Shown piece by piece: positions 41,217-46,694 of a stretch of 46,694 nucleotides of DNA. Numbering within the stretch: the first letter of the stretch is position 1; every line of letters begins with the position of its first letter. Origin of the DNA: Acidobacteriota bacterium (GTDB lineage: Bacteria > Acidobacteriota > Terriglobia > UBA7540); NCBI GenBank assembly GCA_902812365.1, contig CADDZC010000026.1, positions 1 to 46,694 on the forward strand, written 5' to 3'. The notes beneath the pieces are model-generated. The model saw only the letters and a list, made by a program, of their open reading frames with translations, was not told the origin of the DNA and did no database searches. The position numbers and the translations under genes are program-made.

Positions 41217-42212
41217 ATGCCGACGGAAAAAATACTCAACCAGGAAGAAATCGAAGCTTTGCTGCGGGCGGCACGCAACCGCCCGCTCAGCGAGGAAGAG
41301 AGCCAACGCCGGCCGCGACGGGTCTCCGCCTTCACCTTTGGCCAAGCCGGCCGCATCAGTCTCCAGCAGGTCGGCTCCATCAGTTTGCTTCATGACACCT
41401 TTGCTCGCAATGTCTCTCAGCGGTTGGGGGCGCATCTGCGGGTCCTGTTCGAGGTCAACCTCGTCTCGGTTGAACAACTCTCGTACTCGGAGTTCCTGCC
41501 GCGCGTCGCCGAGCGGGCCTATGTGGCCTCATTGAATCTGCAGCCGCTCGAAGCCACGGCGGTCTTCCAGCTCGATTTGGCGCTGGCTTTCCCGATCATT
41601 GACCTGCTGCTCGGCGGAGAGGGAAAGAGCCAACCCCTCAACCGTGACCTGACGGAAATCGAAGAACAAATTCTCGAAAGCATTGTGGCCATTATTTCCC
41701 AGGAGATGGAGACCGTCTGGGAGCCGCTGGTCAGCCTGAAGTTCCTTTTTGACCAACGGCAACAACAAGCTCAGGTGATCCGGCTGTTTCCATCCAACGA
41801 GAAAGTTTTGACTCTGAACTTTGAAATTCGAATGCCCGAGGTCCGTGGTTCCCTGGGTTTTGCCTTCCCGGCGGCCGTGTCGGGGGTCTTATTGCGCAAG
41901 ATCTCTGAGCAGTGGCTGACGAAGAAGCGGCACCTCGCCCAACACTACATCGAACAACGACGGCAGCGGCTTCTCGACTGCCGGTTTACGACGGAGATGA
42001 AACTTCCCGAAACCCCAGTTCGTGGCAGCGACTTGCTGGCCCTCGAGGTCGGCAAGACGCTCGTCCTTCAACATCGCACCTCCGACCCGGTCGTGATTTC
42101 CGTCGCCGATAAGAAAATGTTCGCTGCTTACCCGGTGCGAACCGCGAAGGCGCGCGGCGGGCTCATCCAGCGACGGCTGGCCGGCGCCGTCGCCGTCAAG
42201 GAGTTGCCATGA
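41217..42212 (+). CDS. fliM: Flagellar motor switch protein FliM
   Basis: This 331-residue C-ring protein has the N-terminal phospho-CheY-binding motif (ILNQEEIEALL), the middle CheC-like domain (HDTFARNVSQRLGAHLRVLF; FEVNLVSVEQLSYSEFLPRV; FPIIDLLLGGEGKS), and a C-terminal SpoA domain with VRGSDLLALEVGKTLVLQ. It is essential for switching and C-ring assembly. Its ATG lies one base after the fliA stop; its end overlaps the next gene by four bases. Confidence 0.94.
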   Translation: MPTEKILNQEEIEALLRAARNRPLSEEESQRRPRRVSAFTFGQAGRISLQQVGSISLLHDTFARNVSQRLGAHLRVLFEVNLVSVEQLSYSEFLPRVAERAYVASLNLQPLEATAVFQLDLALAFPIIDLLLGGEGKSQPLNRDLTEIEEQILESIVAIISQEMETVWEPLVSLKFLFDQRQQQAQVIRLFPSNEKVLTLNFEIRMPEVRGSLGFAFPAAVSGVLLRKISEQWLTKKRHLAQHYIEQRRQRLLDCRFTTEMKLPETPVRGSDLLALEVGKTLVLQHRTSDPVVISVADKKMFAAYPVRTAKARGGLIQRRLAGAVAVKELP

Positions 42213-43078
42213 ACGGAGCGGCTGGGCAACAGAAGGTGGGAGTCGAAACGTATCAGCAGGTGTGGATCGAGAGCGCCGCCGAGGTGCTCCGCGGTGTACT
42301 GGGTGGCGTGCTGAACGTTGAACGGCTTACGGCCGAGCAAACCCGAGCTGAAATTCAAACCATTGCCGCAAGCGGCGCCTGGCGCCGCTTCGCGGTCGGC
42401 AAGCCATTGGCGGGCGAGCACGCCGTGCTCACGCCCGTGACCGACGGGCTGAAGCTGGGTCAACTGCGGAGAGGAGAGTCAACGGCTGAGGAAGGGGCCT
42501 TCGACCCTCCGCGCCAGGAAGCTTTCACCCAGCTCATCGGACTGATGGCCGGTGCGGCGGCGGCGGCGCTCGGGGCGAAGCTGGGTGCCGCTGTCGAGAT
42601 CACGTTGGCGGGGTCCGGTCACCCCTCGTGGAGCCCGGCGGCCCCGTTCGGCTTTCGATTGAAAAGTCAGCGATTCGGGGAGATTTCTTTGTATTCCGTG
42701 CTGAGCGGTGAGCTCGCCGCCGCCCTGGAGGCGGCCGATGCGCCGGCGGAGGTGGCGATGCCCGGAAATCTCAAAGAACCCGAGGTCGCCTCCGCGCAAC
42801 GCGCTGAGGCCCGGACGACGAACATCGATCTGCTGAAAGATGTGGAACTGGCCGTGACGCTGCGCTTTGGCGAGCGGCAGGTTCTGCTTCGCGACGTTTT
42901 GGAGTTGGTTCCCGGTGCGGTGGTGGAACTGGATCAGCAAGTCGACGATCCGGTTGAGCTGTTAGTGGGCAAGAAGGTGATTGCTCGTGGAGAGGTGGTC
43001 GTCGTCGACGGGAACTACGGTTTGCGGGTGACGGAGATCGCCAGCCCAGCGGAGCGCATCGCTTCGCTGCGGAAGTAG
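42209..43078 (+). CDS. fliN: FliN-type motor switch protein, long second copy
   Basis: This 289-residue protein overlaps fliM by four bases. Its last 80 residues are a canonical SpoA domain: LLKDVELAVTLRFGERQVLL, then RDVLELVPGAVVELDQQVDD, PVELLVGKKVIARGEVVVVDG and YGLRVTEIASPAERI. The N-terminal 200 residues are not a plain FliN; two Gly/Ala-rich regions and the segment LAGSGHPSWSPAAPFGF suggest a FliY/CheC-like arrangement, though CheC active-site motifs are not obvious. It may be a FliN with an extra regulatory domain. Compare the short FliN at 34350. Confidence 0.85.
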   Translation: MNGAAGQQKVGVETYQQVWIESAAEVLRGVLGGVLNVERLTAEQTRAEIQTIAASGAWRRFAVGKPLAGEHAVLTPVTDGLKLGQLRRGESTAEEGAFDPPRQEAFTQLIGLMAGAAAAALGAKLGAAVEITLAGSGHPSWSPAAPFGFRLKSQRFGEISLYSVLSGELAAALEAADAPAEVAMPGNLKEPEVASAQRAEARTTNIDLLKDVELAVTLRFGERQVLLRDVLELVPGAVVELDQQVDDPVELLVGKKVIARGEVVVVDGNYGLRVTEIASPAERIASLRK

Positions 43079-43081
43079 CCA

Positions 43082-43103
43082 CGCCGGCCGCGGGCGGCCG
43101 GCG
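43082..43103. terminator. Perfect GC hairpin after the second fliN
   Basis: CGCCGGCCG (43082-43090) and CGGCCGGCG (43095-43103) form a 9-bp stem with a 4-base loop, four bases after the stop of the FliN gene. The stem is almost all G/C and no T-run follows, so it may be an attenuator, mRNA end stabiliser or Rho-dependent element before the next gene. Confidence 0.4.
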
Positions 43104-43166
43104 CCGGCGGCGAGCACCGCGCGCCCGGTTCGATGGCCCCAAACTTCACACGCTCCCTGGCGGGTC

Positions 43167-44159
43167 ATGTCGCAGTTGGACAAGCTCTTCGATCAGCTCG
43201 GCTCCCCGTTCGCGGCTGCGCCTCCCTGCGCCAATGCGTTCTGTCCTCATCCAAGGCGTCGATGGCGTCTGGCGTTTTCGAAGACGGAGTCGCCGATTTC
43301 GCTGAATGGACAGACTTACTGCGGCTTTGACTGCTTCGAGCTGGGGGCCGTGACGGCCATCGCGAAATTGCTGCCGGCGGCGGCCCGCCGGAGCCTGCCC
43401 GGTCACCGGATTCCGCTCGGGTTGCTCATGCTTTCCCGGGGCCTCGTCAATCACGCGACCCTCAAGGAGGCCTTGCGGGCGCAGCGTGAGGCGGGCGCAG
43501 GCAAGGTGGGAGAGTGGCTGTGCCGGCTCGGGGCCGTGAACGAGGATCAGGTCACGGCCACCCTGGGAGTCCAGTGGGGATGCCCGGTTTTCCCGCTGGA
43601 AAGACATCCGGGCTTTGTTGAGTGCGCTCGGTTGGTGCCGCTCCCCATCGTCGAATCCGTCCGGATGATGGTGGTTCACTATCTGCCGGTCAGCCGCCAC
43701 CTCTATGTGGCCTTTTCGGACGGTGTGGATCACACGGCGTTGTATGCGCTCGAGCAGATCTTCCGGTGCCGCACCGAGCCGTCGCTGACTTCGGACTCGG
43801 CGTTCCGGCGCGCCTTGGACGCCCTTCGGCGGCTGCCTCCTGCTCCCGAACAGCGAGTGCCCGGCCTGCGCGACCCCTTGGAAATGGCGCGGCTCCTGCG
43901 ACGCCACGCCGCTGAGATGGAGGCGCAGGACGTCCGCATGGCGAGTTGCGCGAAATTTATTTGGGCACGACTGGAAAGCGCCATTCAGATCAAGAATCTG
44001 CTGTTCGAAGTGCCGTCCGGCTCGCCAAGCTTGTCTCCCGGTCTTCCGCACAACGCCGATGAGGCTGGCCACGCGGATCGCGGCTCGGCAGCGGATCGGC
44101 GAGCGCCGATCACGCCCGGCCCACCGCCAGATGCCGGCCACTCCTCCTGGCGGGGCTAA
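43167..44159 (+). CDS. MshEN-domain protein with CX4C/CX3C motif (GspE N-terminal-like), no ATPase domain
   Basis: This 330-residue protein starts at an ATG 88 bases after the second fliN. Residues 21-56 hold Cys21/Cys26 and Cys52/Cys56 in a zinc-ribbon-like arrangement. Residues 81-136 carry two aligned repeats of the MshEN type: PLGLLMLSRGLVNHATLKEA then KVGEWLCRLGAVNEDQVTAT; in both, G at position 2, G at position 9, L at 20 and Q at 23 match. The following residues (about 155-220; RHLYVAFSDGVDH) fit the rest of the T2SSE/PilB N-terminal module. The ATPase domain is absent. MshEN modules in MshE-like proteins bind c-di-GMP; the first repeat here has Pro rather than Arg before LG, so binding is not assured. 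The C-terminus is low-complexity. Confidence 0.75.
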   Translation: MSQLDKLFDQLGSPFAAAPPCANAFCPHPRRRWRLAFSKTESPISLNGQTYCGFDCFELGAVTAIAKLLPAAARRSLPGHRIPLGLLMLSRGLVNHATLKEALRAQREAGAGKVGEWLCRLGAVNEDQVTATLGVQWGCPVFPLERHPGFVECARLVPLPIVESVRMMVVHYLPVSRHLYVAFSDGVDHTALYALEQIFRCRTEPSLTSDSAFRRALDALRRLPPAPEQRVPGLRDPLEMARLLRRHAAEMEAQDVRMASCAKFIWARLESAIQIKNLLFEVPSGSPSLSPGLPHNADEAGHADRGSAADRRAPITPGPPPDAGHSSWRG

Positions 44160-44180
44160 CGGAAACGATCCTGCTTTCCG
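44160..44180. terminator. Weak hairpin between convergent genes
   Basis: CGGAAA (44160-44165) pairs with TTTCCG (44175-44180) around a 9-base loop, in the 41 bases between the convergent MshEN and malic enzyme genes. It could act in both directions, but the stem is only six base pairs. Confidence 0.25.
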
Positions 44181-44200
44181 GCGCCAGGGCCATTCGGCGT

Positions 44201-46489
44201 TCAAGCGCTCTTCGCCGGCGAGGATCGATCCGGTGCCGGCGGGACGCCCGACCGCGCTTCCGATACGGCAATGGCTGCCATGTTCACAATTTCTTCCACC
44301 GTCGCGCCGCGCTGCAGCACATGGACCGGCTTGACGAGTCCGGTTAAAATCGGCCCGAGCACTTCCGCTCCGCCGAGGCGCATCATCAGTTTGTAAGCGA
44401 TGTTGGCGGAGTCGAGGTCGGGGAAAATGAGCACGTTTGCGCATTCGCGAAGAGTTGAAAAGGGGTACTCGGCTAGCAGCTCGGGTACGACCGCCGTGTC
44501 GGCCATCATTTCGCCGTCCACCATCAGTTGCGGGTAACGCTCTTTCACCAGCTCAGTGGCCCGCCGCACCTTTTCCGACAGGGGATTCCGCGTGCTGCCG
44601 AAGTTGGAAAACGACAGCATGGCCACGCGCGGCTCAACGTTGAAGCCTTTGGCGACTTCGGCGGTGAGATAAGCGATCTCGGCGAGGTCTTCGGCGGTGG
44701 GTTCCACGTTGATCGTTGTATCGGCAAAGAAATAGACCTGCTGCTTGGTGACGATGACGTACACGCCGGCTACCCGATGCACGCCCTCGCGCGTCTTGAT
44801 CACCTGGAGTGCCGGGCGGACCGTGTCGGGATAGTGCTGGGAAACTCCGGCCACAAAGCCTTCGGCGTCTCCTTGCTCGAGCATCATCACACCGAAGTAA
44901 TTGGGATTCAGGACCTGTTCGCGCGCCTCGCTGCGCGTGACGCCACGGCGCTGGCGCAGCTGATAGAAGCGCTCCGCGTAAGCTTCCAGGCGGAATGAGC
45001 GGAGCGGCTCCACGATTTCCGGCGGATGTTTCTGAAATCCGAGCTCCCGCCATTTGCCTTCGATGACCGCCGGGCGCCCGACCAGGATGGGGTAAGCGAT
45101 CTTCTCCTCCATCACCTGGTAACTGGCGCGAATGATCTTCTCATGTTCGCCTTCCGAAAACACAATCCGGCGGCGGGCGGCCTTGGCGCGCTGCCGCACA
45201 CTCTGCATGACCTCGTAGGTGCGCCCGAGCCGGCGCGACAACTGATCGCGGTATTCGTCGAGGTCGATCTGGAGACGGGCCGCGCCGGTGTGCATGGCCG
45301 CCTCCGCCACCGCCGCCGACTCCCAGATCAGCACCCGCGAGTCAAACGGTTTGGGCAGGATGTATTCCGGCCCGAAGCGAAGCCGGCCGACTCCGTAAGC
45401 CTCGAGCACCGAGTCGGGAACGTCTTCCTTGGCGAGCGCGGCGAGCGCCCGGGTGGCGGCAATCTCCATCTCGGCATTGATCGCGCGGGCGCGGACGTCG
45501 AGCGCCCCGCGGAAAATGAACGGGAAACCCAAAACGTTGTTGACTTGGTTCGGGAAGTCGGAGCGTCCAGTGGCTACAATGGCGTCCGGCCGTGCCGCCC
45601 GCGCCTCGGCGTAACCGATCTCGGGTACCGGATTCGCCATCGCGAACACGATCGGCCGCTCCGCCATCGAGCGAAGCATCTCGGGCGTGACGCATCCGCC
45701 GACGGAAAGACCGACGAAAACGTCGGCACCCCGCATCGCCTCGGCCAGCGTCCTCGTTTCGGTGCGGGCGGCAAACCGCGCATTGTACCGATTCATACCT
45801 TCCGCCCGGCCTTCGTAGATCACCCCGTAGAGGTCGCACATGAGGATATGCTGGCGCTTCAGGCCCAGGCGAACGTAATGCTCGGCGCAGGCGACGCCGG
45901 CCGCGCCCGCGCCGTTCACCACCACGCGCACCTCTTCAATGTTTTTGCCGACCAGCTCGAGGGCGTTCAACAGGGCGGCGCCGGAGATGATGGCCGTCCC
46001 GTGCTGATCGTCGTGAAAGACCGGGATCGACAGGGTGGCGCGCAACGCCTCTTCGATCTCGAAGCACTCGGGAGCCTTGATGTCCTCCAGGTTGATGGCC
46101 CCGAATGTGGGCTCGAGAAGCTGGCAGAAACGAATGACCTCCTCGGGCTTTTCCGAGTTGACTTCCAGGTCAAAAACATCGATGTCGGCAAACCGTTTGA
46201 AGAGCACGGCCTTGCCTTCCATGACCGGCTTTCCGGCGAGCGCTCCGATATTCCCGAGCCCGAGCACGGACGTGCCGTTGGTGACAACGGCCACCAGATT
46301 TCCGCGCGCCGTGTATTCGAAGCTCATCTCGGGAGCCCGGGCGATTTCCAGGCATGGCTCGGCAACTCCCGGGGTATAGGCGAGGCTGAGATCCCACTGG
46401 GTCCGGCACGGCTTGGTGGGGTTAACCTCGATCTTGCCTTTGCGGCCCCGGCGATGGTAATCGAGCACGTCCTGCTTGCGAATATCCAT
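44201..46489 (-). CDS. maeB: NADP-dependent malic enzyme fused to phosphotransacetylase-like domain
   Basis: This 762-residue protein starts at the ATG at 46489 ([12 protein letters not shown]); a longer version from 46540 would add 17 residues that do not fit the family and overlap the gene upstream. The malic enzyme part (about 1-420) shows [43 protein letters not shown] and the nucleotide-binding [12 protein letters not shown]. The C-terminal half (about 430-755) is phosphotransacetylase-like ([41 protein letters not shown]-type segment), which in MaeB proteins is regulatory rather than catalytic. It converts malate to pyruvate, CO2 and NADPH. Length fits MaeB. Confidence 0.95.
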   Translation of the reverse strand: MDIRKQDVLDYHRRGRKGKIEVNPTKPCRTQWDLSLAYTPGVAEPCLEIARAPEMSFEYTARGNLVAVVTNGTSVLGLGNIGALAGKPVMEGKAVLFKRFADIDVFDLEVNSEKPEEVIRFCQLLEPTFGAINLEDIKAPECFEIEEALRATLSIPVFHDDQHGTAIISGAALLNALELVGKNIEEVRVVVNGAGAAGVACAEHYVRLGLKRQHILMCDLYGVIYEGRAEGMNRYNARFAARTETRTLAEAMRGADVFVGLSVGGCVTPEMLRSMAERPIVFAMANPVPEIGYAEARAARPDAIVATGRSDFPNQVNNVLGFPFIFRGALDVRARAINAEMEIAATRALAALAKEDVPDSVLEAYGVGRLRFGPEYILPKPFDSRVLIWESAAVAEAAMHTGAARLQIDLDEYRDQLSRRLGRTYEVMQSVRQRAKAARRRIVFSEGEHEKIIRASYQVMEEKIAYPILVGRPAVIEGKWRELGFQKHPPEIVEPLRSFRLEAYAERFYQLRQRRGVTRSEAREQVLNPNYFGVMMLEQGDAEGFVAGVSQHYPDTVRPALQVIKTREGVHRVAGVYVIVTKQQVYFFADTTINVEPTAEDLAEIAYLTAEVAKGFNVEPRVAMLSFSNFGSTRNPLSEKVRRATELVKERYPQLMVDGEMMADTAVVPELLAEYPFSTLRECANVLIFPDLDSANIAYKLMMRLGGAEVLGPILTGLVKPVHVLQRGATVEEIVNMAAIAVSEARSGVPPAPDRSSPAKSA

Positions 46490-46536
46490 GGTTACTCTTG
46501 GCCTCCGGTGGGGAAAGTGTAACGCAAGCCAGGCCG

Positions 46537-46694
46537 TCAAGGCCTCGAAATGCGGTGCTCGGGCGCTTGCGCGGGCTTCTTCCTGCGGACGAATACGCAG
46601 GCAACCCCGGACCCGAGAAGCAGTACGGTTCCCGGTTCAGGAGTGGGGGCCGGGGGCGTAAGGGGAGGAGTCTCCGGGGGTAGATGAGTCCGGT
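46537..46694 (-). CDS. PEP-CTERM sorting domain, C-terminal end of a truncated gene
   Basis: The minus strand reads into the window from the right edge and ends at a TGA (46539-46537). The visible tail is PETPPLTPPAPTPEPGTVLL, then LLGSGVACVFVRRKK and a short end. That is the classical PEP-CTERM form: a Pro-Glu-Pro motif, a hydrophobic segment of about 14 residues and an Arg/Lys cluster, used by exosortase for sorting to the cell surface. Only about 52 codons are inside the window; the N-terminal part, and so the function, is unknown. Its stop is 47 bases before the malic enzyme start on the same strand. Confidence 0.75.
   Translation of the reverse strand, partial: RTHLPPETPPLTPPAPTPEPGTVLLLGSGVACVFVRRKKPAQAPEHRISRP

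Noticed and set aside
45026-46522. Long plus-strand open frame of 498 codons opposite the malic enzyme
   Set aside because: It lies fully antisense to a clear malic enzyme gene and has no recognisable family; long antisense frames are usual in GC-rich DNA.
1-46694. CRISPR arrays, insertion sequences, tRNA/rRNA genes or prophage
   Set aside because: I looked for regular repeats, transposase motifs, cloverleaf-like segments and phage genes and recognised none.

Overview
This 46.7 kb, GC-rich window comes from the chromosome of a Gram-negative, flagellated bacterium. LptE, FliP/FliQ/FliR and a PEP-CTERM sorting tail all point to a diderm. The closest overall fit I can suggest is Acidobacteriota: the RNase E/G has a very long Pro/Glu/Arg-rich insert in its S1 domain, a small DUF1844 protein precedes a PhnP-like hydrolase, a futalosine-type UbiA is present, and the flagellar operon carries a stand-alone GspE N-terminal-domain protein. 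This assignment is an inference from gene content, not a phylogeny. I see no tRNA, rRNA, CRISPR array, insertion sequence or prophage.

Left block (1-9641). The minus strand carries mrdA (PBP2), rodA and an rng/rne-family ribonuclease that runs off the left edge, a cell-elongation group without mreBCD directly upstream. A small conserved-looking protein of unknown function (4947-5213) faces away from mrdA across an AT-rich promoter region. A UbiA prenyltransferase and a DUF421 (YetF) membrane protein follow on the minus strand, then yqeY and an OPT-family transporter on the plus strand.

Middle block (9838-16647). DUF1844, an MBL-fold hydrolase and ribF lie on the plus strand. A convergent minus-strand group reads S9 peptidase, lptE, TPR protein, zinc-ribbon/TM2 protein, DUF2752 protein.

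Flagellar block (17383-44159, all plus strand). It opens with an OmpR-type response regulator and a degenerate histidine kinase. Next come three regulators resembling FlrA/FlrB/FlrC: a sigma-54 activator with no DNA-binding domain, a PAS histidine kinase, and a complete NtrC-type activator. Structural and export genes follow: flgB, flgC, fliE, fliF, fliG, fliH, fliI, fliJ, fliK, flgD, flgE, fliL, a first fliN, fliO, fliP, fliQ, fliR, flhB, flhA, the sigma-28 gene fliA, fliM, a longer second fliN, and a MshEN-domain protein with a possible zinc site. Together these encode the basal body/hook start, MS ring, C ring, type III export gate and ATPase, plus a regulatory cascade. Not in the window: flgF/G/H/I/J/K/L, flagellin, fliD/S, motA/B and flhF/flhG; the last pair often sits between flhA and fliA.

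Right edge. A complete malic enzyme fused to a phosphotransacetylase-like domain lies on the minus strand. Just upstream of it is the C-terminal tail of a PEP-CTERM surface protein, cut by the window end.

The observations most worth following are the MshEN/Cys-motif protein at the end of the C-ring genes (a possible c-di-GMP input), the HTH-less sigma-54 activator, and the degenerate kinase paired with an intact OmpR-type regulator.
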